From Bin55 sp965203735 (GTDB taxonomy: Bacteria > Pseudomonadota > Gammaproteobacteria > Pseudomonadales > Azotimanducaceae): a stretch of 64,000 bases of DNA. Below, one piece after another: positions 1 through 9,548 of the stretch. The stretch covers positions 3,609,456-3,673,455 of the forward strand of contig OZ241909.1 in the NCBI GenBank assembly GCA_965203735.1. The letters run 5' to 3'. The translations under genes and the position numbers were made by a program. How positions within the stretch are numbered: position 1 is the stretch's first letter; every line of letters begins with the position of its first letter. The notes under the pieces are model-generated. The model was not told where the DNA came from and searched no databases. It saw nothing but the letters and a program-made list of their open reading frames with translations.

Positions 1-288
1 TTACCTTGACCAATGCAAGTTGCCGGATGAGGAGATTGTCTCTCAACCGACAATGTTCGCTCGACTTCCAATCCGGCCGATTGTGCGAGGTCTTCGGTTT
101 CTCTGACCTCGAATCGTGGAAATCCAGGCCCCTTGTATCGTATGGAAAGAAGAAGCGTCCTTAAACCCTTCTCCGGTCGATCAAAAAACATTAATGGGCT
201 TTGGAATGTTGTGGGTGCGAATTTCCCTCTCGACCTTATTGTATTACCGACTGGTTGCTGTCGTAATCCAGAATTACAGCAATCTCAG
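1..288. other. Region downstream of miaA, no gene seen
   Basis: No convincing coding sequence is visible on either strand. In many gammaproteobacteria hfq follows miaA directly, but no Hfq-like reading frame (Sm1/Sm2 motifs) is present in these 288 bases. It may lie just outside the window or elsewhere. Confidence 0.4.
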
Positions 289-1272
289 TCAGTTTGCGTT
301 CGCTCGAGGTACGCTGCAGTTCTGTAGAACGTTCTTGACGCAGTCGTATGCATTCGATGACTGTACTGGAACATGCTGTACGCCGGCATTCCAATTGCGC
401 AACCAAGTTAGCTGTCTTCTCGCTAGCTGCCGTGTTCCGGCAACAATCGCACTTATCGTTGAAGTGTCAATCGCGGCATCCGCATCGCAAGCCAATCGTT
501 TCCAAAGTTGCCGGTAGCCAACGGCTCGCATGGACATCGCCTGAAGGGAGAGGTTCGGACGCTGCATCAGCGTCCTGACTTCTTCAGCAAAACCCAAGTC
601 GAGCATGCTGTGAACTCGTTTTTCGATTCGATCGTGAAGCATTGCTCGCGACAGATTCACCAAAGAGAATTCCCGATAATCGCACTGAAGCCGATCGACA
701 ACAGTTGTGCTGGAACGTGTTTCTAGGAGTTGCGACATTGCCGTCCCCGTCTCCTGGTACACCTCCAAAGCTCTCTCAATTCTCGTGTAATTGTTGGGGT
801 GAATGCGACGAGCACTTATCGGATCAACCCGTTGTAGTTCTCGAAAAAGCTCTCCTGTACCTCCTTCATCCGCGCGTCGACGAAGTTGTGACCGAATCTC
901 CGAATTGCGTCCTGGAAGTTTGGCAACTCCATCTCTAAAACGCTTGAAATAGAGCATGGACCCACCCACGAGGAGCGGCGACTTGCCCGACTTGAACGCG
1001 TCGGTCACAGCTTCGTCGGCTTGAGCAATGAATTCACCGACCGAGTAGTCATCCTCCGGTTCAAGAATGTTCACAAGGGCATGAGGGTATTTCTGCAACG
1101 TACTTGCGTTCGGTTTTGCGGTACCAATGTCCATGCCTCGATACGCCATCGCGGAGTCGACACTGACCAGAGCGATGTTGAATTCGTCTGCTAGACGCAT
1201 TGCCAACTCGCTTTTTCCGCTAGCAGTCGGACCCATGAGAGCAAAAACCGTGCGTGGCGGTTGACGGTTCAT
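289..1272 (-). CDS. miaA: tRNA dimethylallyltransferase MiaA
   Basis: MiaA transfers a dimethylallyl group from DMAPP to N6 of A37 in tRNAs that read UNN codons; the product is the precursor of ms2i6A37. The 327-residue protein is close to the family length of about 310. The N-terminal P-loop GPTASGKS lies near residue 14, followed by the family signature VSVDSAMAYRGMDIGTAKP that binds substrate. It is the last gene of a leftward operon nnr-tsaE-amiB-mutL-miaA, 22 bases after mutL, the usual gammaproteobacterial order. It ends in TGA. Identification rests on motifs, length and context and is secure. Confidence 0.97.
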   Translation of the reverse strand: MNRQPPRTVFALMGPTASGKSELAMRLADEFNIALVSVDSAMAYRGMDIGTAKPNASTLQKYPHALVNILEPEDDYSVGEFIAQADEAVTDAFKSGKSPLLVGGSMLYFKRFRDGVAKLPGRNSEIRSQLRRRADEGGTGELFRELQRVDPISARRIHPNNYTRIERALEVYQETGTAMSQLLETRSSTTVVDRLQCDYREFSLVNLSRAMLHDRIEKRVHSMLDLGFAEEVRTLMQRPNLSLQAMSMRAVGYRQLWKRLACDADAAIDTSTISAIVAGTRQLARRQLTWLRNWNAGVQHVPVQSSNAYDCVKNVLQNCSVPRANAN

Positions 1273-1294
1273 CGGTCTAGATTGATGGACAGTG

Positions 1295-3076
1295 TTAGCG
1301 TCCGCGCAGAAAGACGCTATCCAGGGACTTCAAGCTCTGAACACGATAAGTGGGACGGCCGTGATTGCACTGACCTGCATTCTCCGTTACTTCCATTTCT
1401 CGCAACAATGCATTCATTTCTTCAATTGATAGACGGCGATTGAATCGAATGGCATCGTGACATGCAAACGAGGCAAGCAACTGGTTTTCGCGATCTCGTA
1501 TGGTCTCCGTAGTCCCGTGTTCAGCGACTTCATCGAGAACATCCATAACGAGTTGGCTAATGTCGGTGGACTGCAACATAGCTGGCACTTCGCGAACAGT
1601 TATCGTATTTTTATCGGAAATTTCAATTTTCAAGCCCAATTCTGCTAGCAATTCCCGAGACAAACGGGCAGTTTGCACCTCACTTTCACTTGCATTGATT
1701 TCAACAGGAACGAGCAAGCGCTGCGAGGCTAGTTTTCGATTGTCGCGAGCCTTTTTCATCTTTTCGTACACAACTCGCTCATGAGCCGCATGCATATCGA
1801 CGATTACCAGACCGTCGGCATTCTCTGCAAGAATGTAAGCTCCGTGCAACTGGGCCAACGCGTATCCCATCGGCGGAATTTGTCCACGATCCGTGCTCAA
1901 TGGACGTGATTCGTCACTCGGTGCAGAGGATGTTCCGCTTGATTGCCAACTTGGTTGAGGTAGCGTTTCGCCGTGTCCAAGCGGCAATGGTCGCTCCACG
2001 TATGAATCCACTTCGAGTTGGAATGGATTGGCCGGTTGATCCTGATGCGGATCAATTTCGATTGTCGCCGGATTCTTGGTTCCGACACCACTCAGTTCGT
2101 GATAGAGACCAGACATGATGAAATCGTGGACGCGTCGTGCGTCGCGAAACCGTACATCCCTCTTGGTTGGGTGTACGTTTACATCTACATCCCGAGCGTT
2201 CATCGACAGATTTAAGACAAACACAGGATGTCGTCCGTGAAACATTACATCCCGGTATCCCTGCTTAACACCGTGTGCGATCAATCGGTCGTTTACGTGC
2301 CTACCGTTGACAAAAAAGTACTGGCGATTTGCAGAACTTCGAGTGAGAGTGGGAAGCCCGACCCATCCCCTCAATCTCAAGTCTTCACGTTGTAGGTCAA
2401 TTTCGATGCACTGGTCAGCAAAGCCAGTGCCAAGTACGCGCGCCACTCTCTCGAAGGCAGAATCCTCTACATCCATCTTCTCGACGACTCGACCATCGTT
2501 CATAAGGGTAAACGCGCAATGAGGATTGGCAACCGCCAAAATGCGAACGCAATCCGCGACGTGGCCCATTTCCGTTCGTGAACGCTTGAGAAACTTCCTG
2601 CGCACAGGAGTGCTAAAAAAGAGATCGGTGACTTCAACCCGTGTGCCTCTAGTTGCTGCAACAGGTTCGAATGACATCTCTGTTCCACCCTCCACGCGCA
2701 AGGACCAACCTGTCTTGGATTCTTCGGTACGCGAGGTGATGTCCAATTTGGAGACGGCCGCGATGCTTGCCAATGCCTCGCCCCGAAATCCCATGGTCGT
2801 GACATCGACCAGATCGTCCGCTGAACGAATCTTGCTCGTCGCGTGCCGCTGAACGGACAGCCGCATGTCGTCCGGTTCTATTCCGTTGCCATCGTCCGAG
2901 ACCCGAATTCGTCGAAGAGCACCGGACTCAACTTGAATGAGAACGTTCTGCGCTTGAGCATCCAGACTGTTTTCAATCAACTCTTTGACGATGGAGGCGG
3001 GTCGTTCAACGACCTCCCCTGCAGCAATTTGATTGGCAACGCGTTCGTCGAGTCGATGAATGCGTGATACGGTCAT
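1295..3076 (-). CDS. mutL: DNA mismatch repair protein MutL
   Basis: MutL is the ATP-dependent matchmaker of methyl-directed or nick-directed mismatch repair, linking MutS to downstream nuclease and helicase. The 593-residue protein has the N-terminal GHKL ATPase motifs (ELIENSLDA, DDGNGI, GFRGEALASI), the MutL/HexB transducer domain, a variable linker around residues 340-400, and a C-terminal dimerisation domain with the late HGRPT motif. Its ATG overlaps the stop of the upstream amidase in the string TAATG, a translational coupling arrangement. Natural stop is TAA. The mutS partner begins at the far right of the window. Confidence 0.97.
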   Translation of the reverse strand: MTVSRIHRLDERVANQIAAGEVVERPASIVKELIENSLDAQAQNVLIQVESGALRRIRVSDDGNGIEPDDMRLSVQRHATSKIRSADDLVDVTTMGFRGEALASIAAVSKLDITSRTEESKTGWSLRVEGGTEMSFEPVAATRGTRVEVTDLFFSTPVRRKFLKRSRTEMGHVADCVRILAVANPHCAFTLMNDGRVVEKMDVEDSAFERVARVLGTGFADQCIEIDLQREDLRLRGWVGLPTLTRSSANRQYFFVNGRHVNDRLIAHGVKQGYRDVMFHGRHPVFVLNLSMNARDVDVNVHPTKRDVRFRDARRVHDFIMSGLYHELSGVGTKNPATIEIDPHQDQPANPFQLEVDSYVERPLPLGHGETLPQPSWQSSGTSSAPSDESRPLSTDRGQIPPMGYALAQLHGAYILAENADGLVIVDMHAAHERVVYEKMKKARDNRKLASQRLLVPVEINASESEVQTARLSRELLAELGLKIEISDKNTITVREVPAMLQSTDISQLVMDVLDEVAEHGTTETIRDRENQLLASFACHDAIRFNRRLSIEEMNALLREMEVTENAGQCNHGRPTYRVQSLKSLDSVFLRGR

Positions 3077-4461
3077 TAGTTCCGACGTGGACGGATAGGT
3101 ATTGTTAATAGTTGATCAGTATAGATTCTGTCGCTATTTAATTTGTTTGCCTGCAATAACGAAGACACCGATACATTGTTTGCCAAGGCGATTTCACCAA
3201 GCGTATCACCACTCTTGACGATATATGTCTTAAAGGATCGGTTGTATGGGCATTCGACTTCGCCTCGACCTAAATCGGTGTGCCAAGGCGGATTGTCACA
3301 AAAGTAACTCAATACGCCAAATGCAATTGCCTCTCCTACCGCCCTTTGATGGGAGGACGTTGCGAGCAGTCGAGCTTCAGTAGGATTCGACAAGTAACCC
3401 GTCTCGACAAGTATGGAAGGCACATGTGTTGACTTGAGTACTACATAACCGGCATCTGTCACACGAAAGTCGTCCCGAGCCTTGGTCAATGCACGAGGAT
3501 GCAATCCCGCAACCGAGGACATTTCCTGCAACACTCTTTTCCCAACGGCGACAGAACTGTCTAGGACGAAGTCACGGGGCATCTCATTCAGAAAGCGATA
3601 TTGGTTTGGTTCATCAAAACACTCCGAATTTACCCAGGACGCAACACCACCTACCCAATCGGACCGGTTTTCGTTCTTCACATTCCACTTGTTTAATTCG
3701 GAGACAGCCTTACCGTTGTCTAGTACAAAAACACTTCCTCCTCTGGGTCCGGGACGATTGACGGAATCCGCATGCACCGAGACAAACACATGGGCTCTTT
3801 CCCTCATTGCGATATTTCTACGAGTATTGAGAGGGACTTCGTAGTCTCCGTCTCTAGTCATGATGACTTTGAATCCTGGTGCATCCTCCAGCACTTCACG
3901 GACTATGTTTGCAATCGCCAAGTTCACATGCTTCTCAAATAGTCCAGTTACGGCAATAGCACCCGGATCCTCGCCTCCGTGCCCAGCATCCACTACAACG
4001 ACAACATCTTTGTGCGGTTCGTTGTTGGTGGAGCAATCGTCGAGCGTTACCTCACTTGGCAAGTCAATTACCAATCTGTGACCATAGGGGTTATAGGGGT
4101 CGAGTTTGAATACGTTCGGTTCAACCTTTTTTGTGAGATCTAGCACTACACGGTACATCCCATTGGATCCAACCGCATGTCGTATGGACTTTAGAACCCG
4201 ACTGTCAATGTCTCTGATCTTAATGATGCCTTTAGGCGAAGTGTTCTTAAGATCAATGTACACACGGGTGGGATTGTCAAGCTGCCCGTATTTGTAGTCC
4301 GCCGGATCGCTGAGATCGAGGACAATTCGGGTGTTGTGAGGACTCTCGTTCCAGCGAATTCCAAGTATTTCGTTGGCGTGAACTTGTCCGGCAGCTGCCA
4401 ACGTTAGGACCAAGAACCCCAAGCTGCGCAAAGCGACTTTACGACATTGCAATCTGGTCAT
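3076..4461 (-). CDS. amiB: N-acetylmuramoyl-L-alanine amidase (AmiB type, AMIN + LysM)
   Basis: A periplasmic zinc amidase that cleaves the amide between MurNAc and the stem peptide during daughter-cell separation. A signal peptide covers about residues 1-29, an AMIN septal-targeting domain about 33-125, the Amidase_3 catalytic domain about 150-385 (zinc-ligand motifs DAGHGGEDPGA, SVHADS and the catalytic VETGYLSN), and one C-terminal LysM repeat beginning YIVKSGDTLGEIA. The 461-residue length fits AmiB proteins with a LysM tail. The start overlaps the tsaE end by 23 bases and the stop overlaps the mutL start. Ends in TAA followed at once by TGA in frame. Confidence 0.95.
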   Translation of the reverse strand: MTRLQCRKVALRSLGFLVLTLAAAGQVHANEILGIRWNESPHNTRIVLDLSDPADYKYGQLDNPTRVYIDLKNTSPKGIIKIRDIDSRVLKSIRHAVGSNGMYRVVLDLTKKVEPNVFKLDPYNPYGHRLVIDLPSEVTLDDCSTNNEPHKDVVVVVDAGHGGEDPGAIAVTGLFEKHVNLAIANIVREVLEDAPGFKVIMTRDGDYEVPLNTRRNIAMRERAHVFVSVHADSVNRPGPRGGSVFVLDNGKAVSELNKWNVKNENRSDWVGGVASWVNSECFDEPNQYRFLNEMPRDFVLDSSVAVGKRVLQEMSSVAGLHPRALTKARDDFRVTDAGYVVLKSTHVPSILVETGYLSNPTEARLLATSSHQRAVGEAIAFGVLSYFCDNPPWHTDLGRGEVECPYNRSFKTYIVKSGDTLGEIALANNVSVSSLLQANKLNSDRIYTDQLLTIPIRPRRN

Positions 4462-4900
4462 TGAAATAGCCTATATTTGCTGTGCGTCCATCGCCCTTCT
4501 TCGCCAATCTAATAACGACGTCAGGCTCCGGGAGCACTTCACTTCCCTGTTCAGGCCACTCGACTAGCTGCAAGTGGCTCAATTCCAGCTGTTCCAATAG
4601 TCCAATATAGTCTAATTCCTCAATATTTTCAATACGGTAAAGATCGATGTGCAATATGTCGATCCCCTTCAATTGGTAAGGTTCAATCAAAGTGTATGTG
4701 GGACTCGTAACAGGTCCCTTGCGTCCCAATGCTCTCAACCAACCACGGACAATCGTTGTCTTTCCCGTTCCCAATTCGCCCTGCAGAAACACCAAGCCGC
4801 GTTCAACTCTCCGTGCAAGTGACCTTCCTAATTCAAGAGTCTCTTCTTCGGATGCCAATTCGATCAACTGACATTTCACAAAGACGCTTCCCAAGGACAA
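4439..4900 (-). CDS. tsaE: tRNA threonylcarbamoyladenosine biosynthesis ATPase TsaE
   Basis: TsaE is the ATPase that, with TsaB, TsaC and TsaD, drives t6A37 formation on tRNAs reading ANN codons. The 153-residue protein carries a Walker A motif GELGTGKTT near residue 41, the conserved TSPTYTLIEPY segment, and a Walker B-like HIDLYRIE. Length and motifs match the family. Its start lies inside the 3' end of nnr (25-base overlap) and its end overlaps amiB, so the three are probably co-translated. Confidence 0.95.
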   Translation of the reverse strand: MSLGSVFVKCQLIELASEEETLELGRSLARRVERGLVFLQGELGTGKTTIVRGWLRALGRKGPVTSPTYTLIEPYQLKGIDILHIDLYRIENIEELDYIGLLEQLELSHLQLVEWPEQGSEVLPEPDVVIRLAKKGDGRTANIGYFNDQIAMS

Positions 4901-6348
4901 ATGCTGTGGATCAAGTCTCTGGCAACGATTGATCTATTTCCTGCTTCTGCAACAGAACCGGCGCCTGCTCTGCAGTGCAACACAGAGGCAGTCATAGCGG
5001 TTTCCGTAGGGCTCTCAGTTACGGCACGGACCGCCGCTACGATCCCTGTTAGCACGTCTCCGCTTCCAGCTGTGGCTAGCGCTGGATTAGTACAGCGTAA
5101 GAGCCCAATTGGTTCTCCCATAGATGCAACTAAACTTCCTGCTCCTTTAAGAATTGCGGTACATCGGAGCGATTGGGTGAGGTTGCTGATCGCCGCGACC
5201 CGGTCTCTCTGGACTTCTTGCGACGATATATCGAGCATGTCCCCAGCCTCACCAGGATGAGGCGTAATGATGCAGCCGGAAGGCAGCTTGCGTTCGCGTA
5301 ACAATCGAAGTGCGCCGGCGTCGACCACCAATTTCCCCGGACTTCCACTTAAGACGCGCGCAACCATGGATTCACTCCAGTCGCTGGCAGTGAGACCTGG
5401 ACCCACTGCGACAACATCAGCCTTGGATAGGAGAGGCGAGATGTCGTCTCCCTCTCTTACACCGTGAACCATCACTTCAGGACATCGAGCCAAAAATGCA
5501 CCCACATGTTCCGGTCGTGAGATAGCTGTGACCAATCCCACACCGGTTCGGAGTGCGGCTTCAGCAGTCAAGATCGCAGCACCGCCGCTTCCTAGATCTC
5601 CTCCAACAACCAGAACGCTTCCCGCCTGACCCTTGTGCGCCGTTGCCATACGTCTCGGTAAGTAATGACCCGACTCTTCCGGGTCAATAAGTTCAAGTCC
5701 AGACACTCGATCGAAAACATCACTCGGAATATCTAGGTTCGAGAGTTCCACCTTTCCTGCGAAATCGGGTCCAATACCCGTGAACAAGCCAATTTTTGCG
5801 CCGACAAATGTGCATGTTAGGTCCGCTCTGATGGGTTCATCACAAAGAACCGATCCTGTGCCGGAATCGAGACCACTGGGTAGATCAAGAGCAAGAGTCT
5901 TGCATCGCGCACGGTTAATGTCGGCAATCGCTGCTTGATAAGGCTCTCGTACCGACCCCTGAACTCCAGTGCCAAGAAGGCCATCTACGACTACGTCTGG
6001 AGTGTCGCTTAGGTCATTGCTGTCATCCAGGCCTTGGTCCTTCATCCAATTCCAAGCTCGTTTTGCATCACCTCGCAATCGAACTGGATCTCCTACTTGG
6101 ACAAGAGCCACTTCAAGCCCTGCGCGATGAGCCATGCCTGCAACCACGTAGCCATCACCTGCGTTATTTCCGGAACCTGCTACTACCCTGATCCGCTTGG
6201 TGTTCGGAAAATTCGCCAGCAGCCTATTGAAGGCGAATTCCCCTGCTCGCTTCATAAGCTCGAATCCAGAAATCCCACGTTCCTCAATGGCAATTCGGTC
6301 CAGCTCGCGACACTCGGATACGGTGTACACTCGTTCTATTGGGTTCAT
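4876..6348 (-). CDS. nnr: Bifunctional NAD(P)HX epimerase/dehydratase Nnr
   Basis: Repairs hydrated NAD(P)H. The N-terminal YjeF_N domain (about residues 1-215, with GSGNNAGDGYVVAG) interconverts R and S NAD(P)HX. The C-terminal YjeF_C domain (about 230-485, ribokinase-like, with AVGPGLT, ITPHPGEAG and TAGSGDVLTG) is the ADP-dependent S-NAD(P)HX dehydratase. The 490-residue two-domain length is typical. It is the first gene of the leftward operon and is divergent from queG, with only 16 bases between the two starts, so the promoters must lie inside or overlap the neighbouring reading frames. Confidence 0.96.
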   Translation of the reverse strand: MNPIERVYTVSECRELDRIAIEERGISGFELMKRAGEFAFNRLLANFPNTKRIRVVAGSGNNAGDGYVVAGMAHRAGLEVALVQVGDPVRLRGDAKRAWNWMKDQGLDDSNDLSDTPDVVVDGLLGTGVQGSVREPYQAAIADINRARCKTLALDLPSGLDSGTGSVLCDEPIRADLTCTFVGAKIGLFTGIGPDFAGKVELSNLDIPSDVFDRVSGLELIDPEESGHYLPRRMATAHKGQAGSVLVVGGDLGSGGAAILTAEAALRTGVGLVTAISRPEHVGAFLARCPEVMVHGVREGDDISPLLSKADVVAVGPGLTASDWSESMVARVLSGSPGKLVVDAGALRLLRERKLPSGCIITPHPGEAGDMLDISSQEVQRDRVAAISNLTQSLRCTAILKGAGSLVASMGEPIGLLRCTNPALATAGSGDVLTGIVAAVRAVTESPTETAMTASVLHCRAGAGSVAEAGNRSIVARDLIHSICPWEASL

Positions 6349-6364
6349 GCTTCCAATTCTATAA

Positions 6365-7468
6365 ATGGATCTTCATGCTTTAGCCAAGGACATTCGAACC
6401 TGGGCATTGGACTTGGGCTTCGATGAGATTGGAATCACTGACGTCGACCTCTCAGCCTCGTCTCGTGAATATCGCCAATGGTTGAGTCAGCGTTTTCACG
6501 GTGAAATGCACTACATGGAGCGAAATGTAGAGAAGCGGATAGCTCCTGCCGAGCTTGTTCCTGGCACTGTTCGCATCGTCAGCGCACGAATGAACTACGC
6601 TCCCCCTTCTCCACCGCACCATCTTCAAGAACCAGCTTTGGCCTACATATCACGATATGCCACGGGCCGCGACTATCACAAAGTTCTGCGACGCAAACTT
6701 GCCAAGATCGCGAAGAAAATGACTGATGTAGCAGGTGGTTCGTACCGGGCGTTCGTCGATTCAGCTCCAGTGCTCGAAAAACCCATTGCGGAGAAAGCGG
6801 GGCTAGGATGGATTGGCAAGCATACGTTGGCCATCCATCCTGAAGTTGGTTCTTACTTTTTTCTGGGCGAGATCTTCACTGACTTACCGCTACCGACCAC
6901 CAACCGAAAAATTGAGCCGCAATGTGGATCCTGCAAAGCGTGCATTAATGTTTGTCCCACCAATGCTATTGTGGGACCTGGCAAGTTAGACGCTAGAAAA
7001 TGCATCTCGTACCTCACCATTGAACTGAAGGGCTCGATACCCGAAGATCTGCGTCCACACGTCGGCAATCGTGTGTTTGGTTGCGACGACTGCCAGTTGA
7101 TCTGTCCCTGGAATCGCTATGCTCCGACAACTCAAGAAAAAGACTTCGCTGTGCGACACGATCTTGATCGTAGATCGATTGCTGAACTACTAGGGTGGAG
7201 CGAGGAACAGTTTCTCGAGAAAACACAAGGTATGGCGATCCGACGGGTCAATTACAGCCAATGGACAAGAAATCTGTCAGTGGCCGCGGGCAATGCTCCC
7301 GCTGACGAAGTACTAACGCAAGCTCTTGTTCGAAAACGAAGAGAAATGGTCGATAGATCGGACGACATGTGCGTAGAACACATTGATTGGGCAATTTCCC
7401 GGCTCAGCGATAGTCAGAAGCTACAAACTTGTTCCGATACAACTTCAACTCAGCAATCGACTCCTTGA
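6365..7468 (+). CDS. queG: Epoxyqueuosine reductase QueG
   Basis: QueG reduces epoxyqueuosine to queuosine in the wobble position of GUN-decoding tRNAs, using cobalamin and two [4Fe-4S] clusters. The cluster ligands are visible as CGSCKACINVCP near residue 185 and CDDCQLICPW near residue 240. The 367-residue length fits. It is divergent from nnr, as in many gammaproteobacteria. The last 65 bases overlap the 3' end of orn on the other strand, so the two genes converge tail to tail. Confidence 0.96.
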   Translation: MDLHALAKDIRTWALDLGFDEIGITDVDLSASSREYRQWLSQRFHGEMHYMERNVEKRIAPAELVPGTVRIVSARMNYAPPSPPHHLQEPALAYISRYATGRDYHKVLRRKLAKIAKKMTDVAGGSYRAFVDSAPVLEKPIAEKAGLGWIGKHTLAIHPEVGSYFFLGEIFTDLPLPTTNRKIEPQCGSCKACINVCPTNAIVGPGKLDARKCISYLTIELKGSIPEDLRPHVGNRVFGCDDCQLICPWNRYAPTTQEKDFAVRHDLDRRSIAELLGWSEEQFLEKTQGMAIRRVNYSQWTRNLSVAAGNAPADEVLTQALVRKRREMVDRSDDMCVEHIDWAISRLSDSQKLQTCSDTTSTQQSTP

Positions 7469-7949
7469 CATCGTACAGAGCGCGATGTTCTTCCGACTTA
7501 CTCAATTCCTTGTAAATCTCGGGAGCCCATCTCCGAACCAATTCCTTTATGGAACTCACATCGATAATTCTGTAGTGAAAGTAGCCTTCTAGAGTCGGCA
7601 TATAGCGCTTCAGGAATCTGCGATCCTGCCATACTGAGTTCCCGCAAAGTGGGGATTCCCCTCGCTGTGAGTGCCGAGAGACTAGATCGAGGGTCACTGC
7701 TTCAGCTTCCTCCAAGTTGCTCTGTGAACTCCTCACTCGGTCAAGCAAACCTGAGGAAGTGTGTTGGTTCAAGTTCCAGTCGTCCATTTGAGCAAGCACG
7801 TCCTCCGGTTGATGAACCGCAATGGAAAGACCCTCGTCGATTTCATCTAGGTGTGAGTCGGTTATGATCGTAGCGATTTCAAGGATGGAGTCTTGTTCTG
7901 GGTCTAGACCTGTCATTTCCATGTCAATCCAAATCAAATTTGAATGCAT
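7404..7949 (-). CDS. orn: Oligoribonuclease Orn
   Basis: A 3'-5' exoribonuclease that degrades RNA dinucleotides and the c-di-GMP product pGpG. The DEDDh exonuclease signature is visible: WIDMEMTGLD at the N-terminus (first D and E), the middle Asp region near CGNSVWQDRRF, and HRALYDVKES near the C-terminus. I chose the ATG at 7949 because GGAG sits 6-7 bases upstream and the protein then starts directly before the conserved LIWIDMEMTG; an upstream ATG at 7961 would add four residues. Converges with queG. Confidence 0.95.
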   Translation of the reverse strand: MHSNLIWIDMEMTGLDPEQDSILEIATIITDSHLDEIDEGLSIAVHQPEDVLAQMDDWNLNQHTSSGLLDRVRSSQSNLEEAEAVTLDLVSRHSQRGESPLCGNSVWQDRRFLKRYMPTLEGYFHYRIIDVSSIKELVRRWAPEIYKELSKSEEHRALYDVKESIAELKLYRNKFVASDYR

Positions 7950-8023
7950 GCAGTACTCCAACAGCTTAGTTGAGACATTGCAAATTCATTATTAACGCTC
8001 AATTGGCAACAACAGAAATTTCA

Positions 8024-8950
8024 CTATGCATTGGCAGCGGGAAATGTCATCACTTGGCTCAGGTTGTCAAAACCCAAGGCTAATGAAATTAGGCGGTCCA
8101 AGCCGATGGAAACACCGGAGCACTGTGGCAATCCGTGACGCATAGCCGACAAGAGCCTTTCGTCTGGAACAACGAAACTCTTTGATGCCTGCTCTCGTTT
8201 TCGATTGTCTTGCGAAATTCGAAGTTCAAGCTCTTTGGGATCCAACAGTTCGTTGTAACCATTTGCCAGTTCGACCCGCGAAACAACCAATTCGAAGCGA
8301 TCGGCGACTCTGCCAGACTTTGAAGTCGTGATCTGCGACAACGCAGCCGACTCCGCGGGAAAATCAACGACAAAATAGCGTGGACAGTCGTACGACTCCA
8401 TTGCGTAGGAATAGAGAAAGTCGCATGTCTCATTGACATCGTCCAACCCGGAGTAGCCATAGCGTTCCGCGACAAGCAGCAGCTCATTCGGGCTTGCGTC
8501 AAACACGTCGACTCCAATTTCTTCACCTATCAAGCTCTGATAGGTAACCGTATCGTACGAGTCGGAGCCAAGTGCCAAATCAACGAGTTCCTTGACCTCA
8601 TCTCTCAGTTGTTGTGAGTCAAAACCAATCCGATACCACTCCAGCATTACAAACTCCGGGTTGTGCCATGCTCCAACCTCTCCATCTCTGAAGACAGGGC
8701 CGATTTGATAGCACGAGGGCACTCCGCTGGCCAAGAGTCGCTTCATGAAGAATTCGGGAGAGGTCTGAAGAAAGTCGGATTGAACAGCTATCGAATCAAT
8801 ATGTACGTCAGAAACAGTCCGTGAACCGAGAACGGGAGTGTGAACTTCAATGACTCCTCGATTGTTAAAAAATTCTCGGATACTCCAAATAATTGAAGAA
8901 CGGTCACAAAGCGTCTGCACTGCTGCGGCAGGTCGCCATGGGGAAGTCAA
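8024..8950 (-). CDS. epmA: EF-P--(R)-beta-lysine ligase EpmA
   Basis: A class II lysyl-tRNA synthetase paralogue that attaches (R)-beta-lysine to a conserved lysine of elongation factor P. The 308 residues cover only the catalytic core with no anticodon-binding domain, as expected for EpmA. Class II motifs are seen in motif 2 (QIGPVFRDGE...NPEFVMLEWY) and motif 3 (SGVSIGLDRLISLALG). It overlaps efp by four bases (ATGA), so the ligase and its substrate are translationally coupled. Ends in TAG. Confidence 0.95.
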   Translation of the reverse strand: MTSPWRPAAAVQTLCDRSSIIWSIREFFNNRGVIEVHTPVLGSRTVSDVHIDSIAVQSDFLQTSPEFFMKRLLASGVPSCYQIGPVFRDGEVGAWHNPEFVMLEWYRIGFDSQQLRDEVKELVDLALGSDSYDTVTYQSLIGEEIGVDVFDASPNELLLVAERYGYSGLDDVNETCDFLYSYAMESYDCPRYFVVDFPAESAALSQITTSKSGRVADRFELVVSRVELANGYNELLDPKELELRISQDNRKREQASKSFVVPDERLLSAMRHGLPQCSGVSIGLDRLISLALGFDNLSQVMTFPAANA

Positions 8951-9522
8951 GATTGCTTGCTGCGGCCTACGTATTCGCCAGTCCGAGTATCGACGCGAAC
9001 AACTTCTCCCACCCCAATAAACAATGGCACCCGGATGGTCGTCCCTGTCGACAAAGTAGCGGGTTTGCTACCCCCTGCAACGGTATCGCCTCTAATGTTT
9101 GGTTCGGTATCCGTGACTCGCAGCTCAACGAAGTTTGGCGGTACAACGGAAATGGGATTTCCTTCCCATAGAGTCACCGTACATTTATCTTGCTCGCTCA
9201 GCCATCGTTCAGCATCTCCGACGATATCTGAGCTTGCGCTAACTTGCTCGAAAGTGTCGTCCATACGCATGAAGTGCCAATCAGTCCCATCAGAGTAGAG
9301 GTATTCCATATCCAATTCGACAACGTCCGCCGATTCCATGGTCTCCCCACTCCGCAACGTACGATCCCATACGCGCCCCGAGATTAAGTTGCGAAATCTT
9401 GCTCGAGTAAACGCCTGACCTTTGCCAGGTTTTACAAATTCAGCCTCAAGAACGACACAAGGTTCGCCCTCCAGCATCACCTTAAGTCCATTTCGAAACT
9501 CGTTCGTAGAATAGCTAGCCAT
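8947..9522 (-). CDS. efp: Elongation factor P
   Basis: EF-P relieves ribosome stalling at polyproline stretches. The protein is about 191 residues with the three-barrel layout. The KPGKGQAF loop near residue 34 carries the lysine normally beta-lysylated by EpmA and EpmB. I start it at 9522 (MASYSTNEFRNG) rather than at the longer upstream ATG at 9567, because family members begin a few residues before the TNEFRNG segment. It is divergent from epmB, with 26 bases between starts. The modifying enzymes epmA and epmB flank it. Confidence 0.95.
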   Translation of the reverse strand: MASYSTNEFRNGLKVMLEGEPCVVLEAEFVKPGKGQAFTRARFRNLISGRVWDRTLRSGETMESADVVELDMEYLYSDGTDWHFMRMDDTFEQVSASSDIVGDAERWLSEQDKCTVTLWEGNPISVVPPNFVELRVTDTEPNIRGDTVAGGSKPATLSTGTTIRVPLFIGVGEVVRVDTRTGEYVGRSKQS

Positions 9523-9548
9523 GACCGAAAGTCCTTTTTGAACGACAA

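Noticed and set aside
116..517. A 133-residue rightward frame over the miaA 3' end
   Set aside because: Half of it is antisense to miaA and the rest has no protein-like motifs.
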